Shown here in pieces: positions 6,781 through 13,779 of a DNA stretch of 14,582 bases; the first letter of the stretch is position 1, and each line of letters begins with the position of its first letter. Both the position numbers and the translations under genes were made by a program. Source of the DNA: Alphaproteobacteria bacterium (GTDB lineage: Bacteria > Pseudomonadota > Alphaproteobacteria > UBA2136 > UBA6156); assembly GCA_027490875.1 (NCBI GenBank), contig JAIXXE010000168.1, positions 1 to 14,582 of the forward strand. The letters are read 5' to 3'. The notes below the pieces were generated by a model. The model was not told the DNA's origin. It worked only from the letters and a program-made list of their open reading frames with translations, and did no database searches.

Positions 6781-9156
6781 ATGCTACGTAATCGCATTCT
6801 CCCGCTGTTTGCCACGACTGCTCTGGTTGCAGTCGCTGGGACGGCTTCAGCCCAACTTCTTTCTGGCACCAGCACCACCGCCGTGTTGATGACCAGCAAT
6901 ACTGTCAACATCACGCCAACCTTTCTGACCGGTGCAAACTGGAACATTAGCGGTGGCCCAGCTATCGAAATTAGCGGGACTGGTGCAGCCATTATCAGCC
7001 TGCAAACCGGCGCGACTGTCAGCGGTACATCCAACAACGGTGCCATCATGATGCGCCCGAACAATGCGATTACTGCTGTAACCGTTAACAACAGTGGTAC
7101 CATTGTAAACCTCACCACCAACGGGGCTGCCATTAGCACCACGCTGGGAACTGGCCAGCCTGTTACCGTGAACAACGTGGGCACCATTTCCGGAAGCATT
7201 AACACCGGCAACGGTATCGACACCATCAACAACCAAGGCGGTACCATCAATGGCGCCCTCCTGTTGGATGCTGGTAACAACATCGTGACAGTCAACGGCG
7301 GTGCGGTGAATGGCGCTGTCACAACCCTCGGTGGCGATGATAACTTGACCGTATCAGGCAATGGCGTGCTAACGGGCGCCGTTGATCTGGGCGATGGTGC
7401 CAACCTTGCGACAGTTACCGGCGGTACGTCCCGTGTGGTTGGTGCATTCGTTACAGGTGGTGGCGCCGACATTCTTAACCTCGTTAGCGGTGGCTATGTT
7501 AGCGGCACGATCAACCTTGGCTCCGGTTCAAACATCCTGAATATTTCTGGAACGACCGCCTACACCACCCGTGGGAACATCACCAATGCCTCGGCTGTCA
7601 ATATCTCCAATACAACGGTCACCATTAACCACACCCTTGGCAGCACTACGTCACTCTCGGGTAACGCCGCCAGCAAAGTAATCTTTAACCAGAACGCCAC
7701 GCTTTCGGGTGCAGTTACCAGCAGTGGGACAATTCAAGTTGGCGCAGGTGCTATTCTTGCTGCCGACACCATGAATATCAATGGTGGTCTGCTCACGGTT
7801 GATGTTGCCAGCTCAACCAGTGCTGGTCGTTTAAACCTTGCTGGTGGTGCAACCACTGCTCCTAATACCCGCCTGTTCATCAATATGCTGAACCTTGCCA
7901 ACACCACGGTTGCCAGCGGTACGGTCGTGACGGCTATTCAAGGGAACGCAGCATCCAGTGCCACGTTGGTTAACGCAGCCAAAGAAGGCGTGTTCACCTT
8001 CAGAGCAGTTTCAAGTGGTAACAACGTAAGTGTTACTATCGGTCGCGTGAGCGCCAGCACTGTCGTGGAAGGCGATGCTAACAAATCCTTGGCCAATGCC
8101 TTCGAAAGCCTGACTCCTGGCCAAGTAACTGGTACTCTCAGCGTCATCCAAGGGCAGATTAACACCGCCCGCAGCGCCAGCGCCGTGAACGACGTTCTCG
8201 ACAGCCTCAATCCAAGCCTGAGCGGCATGGGCGCTGCTTCGGTTGCCGTAACCAATGCAACTGGCGCTCAGCTTTCCAACCGGATGGCCAGTCTGCGTCA
8301 AGGTATCGCCACAGGTTCAGCCAACCCATCGGGGAATGTCTGGATTGAAGGTTTTGGAACCAGCAACGAACAGGATGACAAAAAAGGCAACCGCGGCTAC
8401 GAGAGCACGGGTGCCGGTGTAACTTTGGGTGCCGACACCACCGCGCTGATGCCCGGTACAACCGTTGGGGCCGCCTTCAGCTACGGTTCAACCAATGTTG
8501 AATCCAACAGCACCAACCGTGCTGAAACCGATATCGAAAGCTACATCATCACAGGTTACGGCAGCCGCGAACTGAACGATGGCGTATTCGTGAACGGTCA
8601 ACTCGGTGTAGGTATGAACGGCTACGAAATGGAGCGCGTCATCCCAGGTGTTGGCACAGCCAAAGCCAGCCCCGATGGCTTGCAAGTTACCGCCAAAGCC
8701 GAAGTCGGTCGCGACATCGCCATGAATGGTTGGAAGTTGACCCCGATTGCCGGCGCGCAATATACCCACCTGAAGGTTGATAGCTACACCGAAACCGGTG
8801 TTGGTAATGCTGGCCTGACCGTAAAGCCTGGTAACATGGATGCCCTGGATGTTAGCCTAGGTGGCCGCGTTGCCTACGATCTGGACGTTGCTGGCGGAAC
8901 CCTTACACCGAGCGTACGTGCCGCCCTTTCCAACCGGATTGGCGATACCTCGATGGATAGTTCCAACCGCTTCCTCGGTGGTGGCAGCACCTTCAGCACT
9001 GCTGGCCTTGAAGCTGACCGCACCACACTGAACGTGGGAACTGGTCTGATGTTCGGCGCCACCGGTGGCACCGAATTCAGTGCCGACTACGACGCCACGC
9101 TGCGTGACAGCCTCACCGGTCACGCGTTCAAACTGAAGGCCCGTATGCCATTCTAA
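6781..9156 (+). CDS. Autotransporter adhesin-like outer-membrane protein (type Va)
   Basis: The 791-residue protein has a signal peptide with cleavage expected after A24 (TASA|Q). A passenger of about residues 25-430 follows, rich in Gly, Asn, Thr, Ser and Val with irregular repeats such as VTVNNSGTI, VTVNGGAVNGAV and LTVSGNGVLTGAV, the pattern of a right-handed beta-helix stalk. A linker comes next, then a C-terminal autotransporter beta-barrel from about W521 (GNVWIEGFG) to the final phenylalanine (ARMPF). No protease triad or lipase motif was recognised, so an adhesin or surface-layer role is inferred. AAGGA at 6769-6773 sits 7 nt before the ATG. It lies where many relatives have surE after serS. 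It ends at a strong terminator. Confidence 0.93.
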   Translation: MLRNRILPLFATTALVAVAGTASAQLLSGTSTTAVLMTSNTVNITPTFLTGANWNISGGPAIEISGTGAAIISLQTGATVSGTSNNGAIMMRPNNAITAVTVNNSGTIVNLTTNGAAISTTLGTGQPVTVNNVGTISGSINTGNGIDTINNQGGTINGALLLDAGNNIVTVNGGAVNGAVTTLGGDDNLTVSGNGVLTGAVDLGDGANLATVTGGTSRVVGAFVTGGGADILNLVSGGYVSGTINLGSGSNILNISGTTAYTTRGNITNASAVNISNTTVTINHTLGSTTSLSGNAASKVIFNQNATLSGAVTSSGTIQVGAGAILAADTMNINGGLLTVDVASSTSAGRLNLAGGATTAPNTRLFINMLNLANTTVASGTVVTAIQGNAASSATLVNAAKEGVFTFRAVSSGNNVSVTIGRVSASTVVEGDANKSLANAFESLTPGQVTGTLSVIQGQINTARSASAVNDVLDSLNPSLSGMGAASVAVTNATGAQLSNRMASLRQGIATGSANPSGNVWIEGFGTSNEQDDKKGNRGYESTGAGVTLGADTTALMPGTTVGAAFSYGSTNVESNSTNRAETDIESYIITGYGSRELNDGVFVNGQLGVGMNGYEMERVIPGVGTAKASPDGLQVTAKAEVGRDIAMNGWKLTPIAGAQYTHLKVDSYTETGVGNAGLTVKPGNMDALDVSLGGRVAYDLDVAGGTLTPSVRAALSNRIGDTSMDSSNRFLGGGSTFSTAGLEADRTTLNVGTGLMFGATGGTEFSADYDATLRDSLTGHAFKLKARMPF

Positions 9157-9177
9157 ATCAGGAATGACGACGACAGT

Positions 9178-9202
9178 AAAAACCGCCCTCTGGGCGGTTT
9201 TT
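9178..9202. terminator. Bidirectional intrinsic terminator between autotransporter and pcm
   Basis: A perfect 11-bp inverted repeat (AAAAACCGCCC, loop TCT, GGGCGGTTTTT) lies 21 nt after the autotransporter stop and 25 nt after the pcm stop. It has an A-run on one side and a T-run on the other, so it can end transcripts from both convergent genes. Confidence 0.93.
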
Positions 9203-9227
9203 GCTTCTGATAAAACAGTTAGAAAAG

Positions 9228-9914
9228 TTAAGCGCGCATGCGGGTTGCCGCAGCCCCTTGGGCGCCAATCAACGGCACAAAAGTCACAGGGCCTAACAAC
9301 TCTTCCCGCACCGAACCATCGGCAGCCTTGGTAACCTTAATCAAGGTTTGTTTGGTTTCCTGTGGGCCAACCGGAATCACCAGTGTTCCCCCAACAGCCA
9401 GCTGTTGCAGCAAGGCTTCGGGGATACGCGGCCCCGCAGCGGTAACAATAATGGCGTGAAAGGGTGCCTGTTCGGGCCACCCGAGCGTACCGTCACCAAC
9501 CCTTGGCACCACATTATGAACACCAAGCTGCTGGAACCGGTTTAACGCGTCACGCTGTAACCCCGCATGACGTTCGATGGTGTAAACGCGGGAACACAAC
9601 TTTGCTAAAATAGCAGTTTGGTAGCCACAGCCGGTGCCAATTTCTAATACCTTTTCCCGACCGCTAAGGCCCAACACCTCTGTCATTTTACCAACCACGC
9701 TGGGCATGGAAATGGTCTGTTGGTCACCAATGGGTAAACACAGGTCATCGTAGGCCTGCACCGCCAAGCTGGGGCTTAAAAAAGCCTCGCGGGGCACTTG
9801 CCCCATGGCGGCCAAGACGCTGGGACTACTCACCCCCGCAAGTCGCAGGATTGAGATAAGCTTCTCAACCCGTGCTGGGTGAACGGACGGGCGAAACTTA
9901 GGGTTAGCGTGCAT
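9228..9914 (-). CDS. pcm: Protein-L-isoaspartate O-methyltransferase
   Basis: The enzyme uses S-adenosylmethionine to methylate isoaspartyl residues in damaged proteins and so starts their repair. The 228-residue protein shows VPREAFL, then YDDLCLPIGDQQTISMP (family pattern Y.D..LPIG..QTIS.P), SAM-binding motif I VLEIGTGCGYQTAILAKL, an acidic strand end at YTIER, and post-motifs VGDGTLGWPEQAPFHAIIVTAA and GGTLVIPVG. GGGGA directly precedes the ATG at very short spacing, and no better in-frame start is visible. In many alphaproteobacteria pcm follows serS-surE on the same strand; here it is on the opposite strand beyond an autotransporter. It is downstream of the GT39 gene with a 71-nt gap and may be co-transcribed with it. 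Confidence 0.95.
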   Translation of the reverse strand: MHANPKFRPSVHPARVEKLISILRLAGVSSPSVLAAMGQVPREAFLSPSLAVQAYDDLCLPIGDQQTISMPSVVGKMTEVLGLSGREKVLEIGTGCGYQTAILAKLCSRVYTIERHAGLQRDALNRFQQLGVHNVVPRVGDGTLGWPEQAPFHAIIVTAAGPRIPEALLQQLAVGGTLVIPVGPQETKQTLIKVTKAADGSVREELLGPVTFVPLIGAQGAAATRMRA

Positions 9915-9985
9915 TCCCCTTTATGGCGCAGTGGCAAGACCGTTGAAAAGGCCCCCACAACCCTTTAAGCCACCCCCTGTGGCCG

Positions 9986-11566
9986 TTAGTTTGTGCGCGA
10001 ACGATAGCCCCAACATAGCCATGTATAGAGCCGCCGAACCATCAAGCCGTGCTGTTCAGTCCCAAGGCTATGCCAAGGCCGACATTCGGTAAAAAGTTCA
10101 GCAACATGAACCGGAAAGTCATCACTCTCTTTCACCAACACCACCGGCCGATTCGGCAAGCTCTGGGGCCACAGCCAACTGTCGTAGTCTACGGCGCGGC
10201 GCCCCTCGGCATTCCAGTAAAACCAATCGGCCTTAGGGGTGGTGTGGAATGCCAACGGCGCGAGCGTCTGGTAACGCACGCCTAAAATAAGCGGGTCGTT
10301 CAGCTGTAACAAAGCACGACCAAACAGTTCGCCCATCTCCTGCCAGCCCATCAGGTCTTTGGTTGGGTCGGCCTTGTAAGGCAAAATGGGCCGCAACAGG
10401 TGCGTGTTGTAAAGTGATACGGCTAGCACAACATTGAGGGCCAGCCCCAAGGTTAGTAAGCTCTTGCCCAAACGCGACAGGTTAAGCCCAGCTAGCCAAA
10501 CCGCCGCCATCACCAACGCCGGAACAGTGGCCAAAATAGGCCAGTTTGCCTGAACTTTGCTCGTAAGTGTCTGGCCCAAAAAGCCCAAAAATATCGGCAG
10601 TGTGAAGATGAGCAGCACAGCCATTTTAACGGGAAGAGAACGCCATCGCAGCACCCCATGGCCCCACGCGCAAAGTATCAAAACAAGCCCTAACGGCCCC
10701 AGCACCAGCGCCTGCCCCCCCATAAACTCGGCCATCGTAGCCAACCCGCCGTGGCGGTCATCTCCGGCAGTTTGCCAGAGCAGGTGGTGTATTCCAGCCC
10801 AATCATGGGTCGCATTCCAGTAAAGCACGGGGACTTGCAACAGCAAGGCCAGCAGGCCAGCGGCCCACACTTGCGGGGCCTTAAGCCAAGCCGGACGCTG
10901 CCAGAGTAATAACAGCCCAAGCAGCGGAAAGAACAACGCCGCGCTGTACTTGGCAAGCCCTGCAAGGCCTACCAAAGCGCCTAAAATTAGCCAGCGCGGC
11001 CAACAGAGCGCCCGGGCTTCCGGTACCTCAAAAGCCCGTACTAAACCCACCATCGCAGCCAACCAGAGCGGCAACAGCAGGGCATCGGGCGCCATAATCA
11101 GGCCGCCCGCTGCTATCAATGGTAACGTACTGAGCAACCCAAAAGCCGCCCAGCCAGCAAAGGCCTGTCGGTCGGCAGGCACAAGGGCTCTGGCCAACGC
11201 AGCCCCCAGTAAGGGGGTGGCAATTTGCCCCAAAAGAGCAAACAATTTTACCCCAATCAGGGTATCGCCCAACACCCACGTGCTCAGCCCAATGGCCCAG
11301 GTGGTGAGGGGTGGTTTGGTCAGGAAGCTCCAATCGTTATTCTGCAGCCAGCTCCAGTACTGGGCTTCATCGGGAGCTAACCCGTAGGGTGTAAACCAGT
11401 GCAGATACATCAAACGCAACAGCAGCAACCCAAGAGAAACCCCTACCATTATGCGCCACCACGGCTGACTGCCTTGGGCAAGGGCAGGGGCGGTGGGCGC
11501 CCCCAGTGTTTTACTCTTTGCAGCCCGTGGGGCTTGCGCTAGCGTGGCTACGGATTTCTTCTTCAT
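9986..11566 (-). CDS. ArnT/PMT-like GT39-family membrane glycosyltransferase
   Basis: From the ATG at 11566 the protein is 526 residues, beginning MKKKSVATLAQAP. Ten or more hydrophobic spans start at about residue 39. The first periplasmic loop carries PDEAQYWSW (D66-E67), the acidic pair typical of polyprenyl-phosphate-dependent GT-C enzymes of the ArnT/PMT group, followed by TKPPL (K84). A soluble C-terminal part follows the last span. Such enzymes move a sugar from a lipid-phosphate donor to lipid A, protein or another lipid; the substrate is unknown here. The frame is open upstream to 11725, but MKKK is the most credible start, and an ATG at 11449 just before the first span is an alternative. 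Its start codon overlaps that of the divergent PAP2 gene. Confidence 0.85.
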   Translation of the reverse strand: MKKKSVATLAQAPRAAKSKTLGAPTAPALAQGSQPWWRIMVGVSLGLLLLRLMYLHWFTPYGLAPDEAQYWSWLQNNDWSFLTKPPLTTWAIGLSTWVLGDTLIGVKLFALLGQIATPLLGAALARALVPADRQAFAGWAAFGLLSTLPLIAAGGLIMAPDALLLPLWLAAMVGLVRAFEVPEARALCWPRWLILGALVGLAGLAKYSAALFFPLLGLLLLWQRPAWLKAPQVWAAGLLALLLQVPVLYWNATHDWAGIHHLLWQTAGDDRHGGLATMAEFMGGQALVLGPLGLVLILCAWGHGVLRWRSLPVKMAVLLIFTLPIFLGFLGQTLTSKVQANWPILATVPALVMAAVWLAGLNLSRLGKSLLTLGLALNVVLAVSLYNTHLLRPILPYKADPTKDLMGWQEMGELFGRALLQLNDPLILGVRYQTLAPLAFHTTPKADWFYWNAEGRRAVDYDSWLWPQSLPNRPVVLVKESDDFPVHVAELFTECRPWHSLGTEQHGLMVRRLYTWLCWGYRSRTN

Positions 11567-12590
11567 GCCAGCAAGCTTGCCCAGCCCCCCCAGCCCCGTC
11601 AACGGTTCTGGCAACGCTGTTGCCCCTTGGCGCAGCGTTGCCCGCGATTGTCTGGTCATTCTCGGCATTGCTGGCCTGCTTGCCCTGATGGGGTGGGCTA
11701 CGGGGCTGGAATACTGGCTCGCCAAGCTGTTATATCAGCCCGACCTCTCTACCCCTCTTGGCGCAACGGCCTGGTGGCTGCGCCAATGGGGGGCAGCCGT
11801 TCCGGGCTATCTGGCACTGGCGGGGCTGCTGGTGTTGTTTTGGCCTAAACTATGGCAGCGCAGGCCGTTGCTCTATCAGGCTTGCGCGGTATTGGCATTT
11901 ACGGCGCTGCTGGGGGCCGGGCTCATCAATCAGGTGGTGGTGCAGGAGCTGGCCGACCGCCATCGCCCACGCGAAACCCTGCTGGTTGGGCTTGCGGGGC
12001 ACCAATTGCCGGCCGAATTGGTCGGCAATTCCATGCCCAGCGGGCATGCCGGGATTGCCTTTGCCTTGGCGGCGCCCTTCTTTGTCTGGCGCCGTCGCCG
12101 GCCGCAGTGGGCGCGCTTGGCGTTGTGGGGCGGCCTTGCCGTGGGGGCCATGGTAGGCTTGGGGCGGATAGTGTTAGGGGCCCATTACCTCTCCGACGTC
12201 TTCATTGCGGCCGCCATCAGCTTGGCTACCGCCAGCTTTTTGGCCGCTGGGATGGCGCGACTTCAACGCATCCATCCCGTTTGGCTGGTAGGGGGGTTGA
12301 TTGTGGCGAGCGCAGCGGTATTGCTTGGTAATCACTTTCGCCTGACCCTTTCGGCCAACCTGGGCACGCCCCTGCCAACGATCAATTTGCCCTGCGTCGT
12401 CAACGCAATCCCAGCCACCAAGCCAGCCGAGGGGCATCAGTTACAGGTTCAGCTGGAAGGCTATGGCGCGCCGGTGAGTAACCTCCGGCTGGTCGCAACC
12501 AGTACCTCGGTCGTACTAGGGCAAGGCCTAGGCTTTTTCCATTCCATCAGCTGTACGGCCCTTTTAAAAGTAGAAGATAGTCGGGAATAG
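11565..12590 (+). CDS. PAP2-superfamily membrane phosphatase-like protein with altered active site
   Basis: From the ATG at 11565 the protein has 341 residues and about six membrane spans. The three PAP2 motifs are recognisable. Motif 1 is Q127-X6-R134-P135, where the family has Lys at position 127. Motif 2 is PSGH at 158-161. Motif 3 is G200-R201-X5-H207-X3-D211, with Gly where Ser is usual. The catalytic His161, His207 and Asp211 are present. About 75 residues after the last span form a polar, probably periplasmic tail that I do not recognise. PAP2 enzymes dephosphorylate lipid phosphates such as undecaprenyl diphosphate or lipid A; the divergent GT39 neighbour suggests envelope-lipid modification. 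The loss of Lys may lower or change activity. A GTG at 11493 is a less likely start. Confidence 0.82.
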   Translation: MPASLPSPPSPVNGSGNAVAPWRSVARDCLVILGIAGLLALMGWATGLEYWLAKLLYQPDLSTPLGATAWWLRQWGAAVPGYLALAGLLVLFWPKLWQRRPLLYQACAVLAFTALLGAGLINQVVVQELADRHRPRETLLVGLAGHQLPAELVGNSMPSGHAGIAFALAAPFFVWRRRRPQWARLALWGGLAVGAMVGLGRIVLGAHYLSDVFIAAAISLATASFLAAGMARLQRIHPVWLVGGLIVASAAVLLGNHFRLTLSANLGTPLPTINLPCVVNAIPATKPAEGHQLQVQLEGYGAPVSNLRLVATSTSVVLGQGLGFFHSISCTALLKVEDSRE

Positions 12591-12657
12591 TTTGGATTTG
12601 TATCAGGCCCCCTGCATCATTCCAGCCAAGATAGGGCACTGGGCATTGCAGCAAGGC

Positions 12658-12686
12658 TTGACTTTTACATTAAAAGCCCCTAAATC
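12658..12686 (+). promoter_or_regulatory. Probable rpmB promoter
   Basis: TTGACT (12658-12663) matches the -35 consensus at five of six positions. About 17 nt downstream, CTAAAT/TAAATC around 12680-12686 is a weak -10. The expected start near 12693 leaves a short leader with AGGAG at 12706-12710, 8 nt before the rpmB ATG. A small inverted repeat, CTTTTA-CAT-TAAAAG (12662-12676), lies across the spacer. Confidence 0.45.
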
Positions 12687-12718
12687 CCCCCAGAACTGAC
12701 AAAACAGGAGTCGTTATC

Positions 12719-13102
12719 ATGGGCCGCACATGCGAAATTACCGGAAGCCGCACCCGCGTTGGGATGAACGTATCCCACTCCAACCGCCACACCAAGCGTA
12801 CCTTCCAACCCAACCTGCAAGATAAAAGCTTTGCCAGCCCTCTGCTGGGCCGTAAAGTGACGATGACGCTCTCAACCCGCGCCATTCGTACGCTGGATAA
12901 GTATAACGGCTTTGATGGCTACATGCTGCAAGTTAAAAATGTTCGTGTAAACAGTGGCTTCAGCGTACAGGCCAAGCGTCTGCGCAGTGCAATTCTCAAG
13001 GCTGCTGCCGCCAAGGGCCTGCTGGCTGCCGCGCCAGCCGCTAAGCCAGCCGCTAAAAAAGCCTCAAAAGCTCCTGCTGCCGCCAAAACCAAAAAGGCTT
13101 AA
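12719..13102 (+). CDS. rpmB: Large ribosomal subunit protein bL28
   Basis: bL28 is a component of the 50S ribosomal subunit. The N-terminus MGRTCEITG, then NVSHSNRHTKR and FQPNLQ, are the family signature, and VTMTLSTRAIRTLDKYNGFDGYM matches the alphaproteobacterial middle section. The protein has 127 residues against roughly 95-100 usual in this class. The extra length is a C-terminal tail from about residue 98, made almost only of Ala, Lys, Pro and Ser (AKPAAKKASKAPAAAKTKKA). A strong AGGAG lies 8 nt upstream. The gene stands alone between its own promoter-like sequence and an intrinsic terminator. Confidence 0.97.
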   Translation: MGRTCEITGSRTRVGMNVSHSNRHTKRTFQPNLQDKSFASPLLGRKVTMTLSTRAIRTLDKYNGFDGYMLQVKNVRVNSGFSVQAKRLRSAILKAAAAKGLLAAAPAAKPAAKKASKAPAAAKTKKA

Positions 13103-13114
13103 GTTGCCTAGTGC

Positions 13115-13147
13115 TTGACAAAGCCCGCCTCGGCGGGCTTTTTATGT
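13115..13147 (+). promoter_or_regulatory. Possible grxC promoter overlapping the rpmB terminator
   Basis: A perfect TTGACA (13115-13120) sits at the 5' foot of the rpmB terminator hairpin. T-rich hexamers in the terminator tail (TTTTTA at 13139-13144, TTATGT at 13142-13147) could serve as a -10 at spacings of 18-21 nt. None is a good match, so this is tentative. Confidence 0.3.
13120..13144 (+). terminator. rpmB intrinsic terminator
   Basis: AAAGCCCGC, loop CTCG, GCGGGCTTT, followed by further T residues. The stem is perfect and begins 17 nt after the rpmB stop codon. Confidence 0.93.
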
Positions 13148-13168
13148 TTATCAAGAAAGCCCCGCATC

Positions 13169-13429
13169 ATGCCCGCCCAGATTGAAGTCTATAGCAAAGA
13201 TTACTGCCCGTATTGCGACAAGGCCAAGCTGCTGCTCACCCAATTAGGCGCGGCATTTCAAGAGATTGACATCACCCACGACCCCGAAGGGTACGAAAAA
13301 ATTCAGGCCCGCAACCCCGGTGCCCGCACGGTTCCCCAAATTTTCATTAACAACCAGCCAATTGGTGGCTGCGACGCCCTCTACGCCATGCATGAAGAGG
13401 GCAAACTGGTACCCCTGCTGGCGGGTTAA
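13169..13429 (+). CDS. grxC: Glutaredoxin 3
   Basis: This is a small dithiol glutaredoxin that reduces disulfides and glutathione adducts in the cytoplasm. The 86-residue protein has the active site CPYC at residues 13-16, the cis-proline block TVPQIFIN, and the glutathione-binding GGCDALY segment. The second-site Cys in GGC is normal for the E. coli Grx3 type. The ATG at 13169 gives the standard length (MPAQIEVYSKDYCPYC); the longer open frame from 13115 runs through the rpmB terminator hairpin and is rejected. The ribosome-binding site is weak (AAGAAAG about 9 nt upstream). Confidence 0.96.
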   Translation: MPAQIEVYSKDYCPYCDKAKLLLTQLGAAFQEIDITHDPEGYEKIQARNPGARTVPQIFINNQPIGGCDALYAMHEEGKLVPLLAG

Positions 13430-13473
13430 GAGGCAAAATCGCCCAACATACAGCCCCTAGGGCGTAACACCCG

Positions 13474-13502
13474 TTGACGTTCCCGCCAAGGTGCACTACT
13501 GA
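13474..13502 (+). promoter_or_regulatory. Probable tRNA-Lys promoter
   Basis: TTGACG (13474-13479), a 17-nt spacer and TACTGA (13497-13502) place the start about 5 nt before the mature tRNA. The -10 is weak, but spacing and position match the tRNA-Glu promoter in this window. Confidence 0.45.
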
Positions 13503-13513
13503 AAGGCCTTCCA

Positions 13514-13588
13514 GGGCCGTTAGCTCAGCGGTAGAGCAGTTGACTCTTAATCAATTGGTCGAAGGTTCAATCCCTTCACGGCCCACCA
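13514..13588 (+). tRNA. tRNA-Lys (anticodon CTT)
   Basis: The sequence folds as a complete cloverleaf. Acceptor GGGCCGT pairs with ACGGCCC (13578-13584). The D stem is GCTC/GAGC. The anticodon stem GTTGA/TCAAT encloses loop CTCTTAA with anticodon CTT at 13546-13548. The T arm is GAAGG-TTCAATC-CCTTC, followed by discriminator A and an encoded CCA (13586-13588). It reads lysine codon AAG. Confidence 0.98.
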
Positions 13589-13623
13589 TTTTTCCGAAGG
13601 AAAATTAACCAGAGGGGGGTGCA

Positions 13624-13638
13624 GGGGGCATAGCCCCC
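13624..13638. repeat. G/C hairpin downstream of tRNA-Lys
   Basis: GGGGGC, loop ATA, GCCCCC form a perfect 6-bp stem, extended by an outer GC/GC pair around a bulged A (13621-13640). It lacks a T-run, so it is not a typical intrinsic terminator. The surrounding stretch (13589-13760) contains no supportable gene; it holds this and further short hairpins. Confidence 0.5.
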
Positions 13639-13669
13639 GCAAGCGCATTGAAAGGTAAAAGCGCAGCCG

Positions 13670-13685
13670 GTGTGCGTTAGCACAC
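13670..13685. repeat. GTGTGC/GCACAC hairpin
   Basis: A perfect 6-bp inverted repeat with loop GTTA. It is part of a cluster of small hairpins between tRNA-Lys and the structured RNA locus; another is AAGTC-GCTT-GACTT at 13722-13735, which overlaps the putative -35 box. Confidence 0.45.
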
Positions 13686-13728
13686 AGCAGGCGGGATGAG
13701 TCAATGCTAAGCTCCCTGTTCAAGTCGC

Positions 13729-13759
13729 TTGACTTCACGCCAAACCTAATACCTAATAT
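13729..13759 (+). promoter_or_regulatory. Probable promoter of the structured RNA locus
   Basis: TTGACT (13729-13734, five of six) and TAATAT (13754-13759, four of six) are separated by 19 nt, slightly long. CCTAATA is repeated in tandem at 13745-13758. The start would be near 13766. Confidence 0.45.
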
Positions 13760-13761
13760 TT

Positions 13762-13779
13762 CCAGCGCAAAAGCGCTGG
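13762..13779. repeat. CCAGCGC/GCGCTGG hairpin at the start of the structured RNA
   Basis: A perfect 7-bp stem with an AAAA loop lies at the predicted transcription start, just before the long terminal stem. It could be a 5' stem-loop of the transcript or an operator-like palindrome just downstream of the -10. Confidence 0.5.

Noticed and set aside
6744..7472. 242-residue open frame on the minus strand
   Set aside because: It lies entirely opposite the autotransporter gene and its upstream region. Its Val/Pro/Leu-rich composition is the complement of the Gly/Asn/Thr repeats, and no domain is recognised.
6840..8040. CRISPR-like or tandem DNA repeats in the autotransporter passenger
   Set aside because: The repetition is at the amino-acid pattern level (beta-helix rungs), with no evenly spaced identical DNA repeats.
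11493..11564. GTG at 11493 as the PAP2 start
   Set aside because: The extra 24 residues are mostly the complement of the glycosyltransferase N-terminus, and the ATG at 11565 precedes a normal N-terminal region.
13547..13738. 63-residue minus-strand frame ending in KGLNLRPID
   Set aside because: This is the antisense translation of the tRNA-Lys 3' half, a frequent false gene call.
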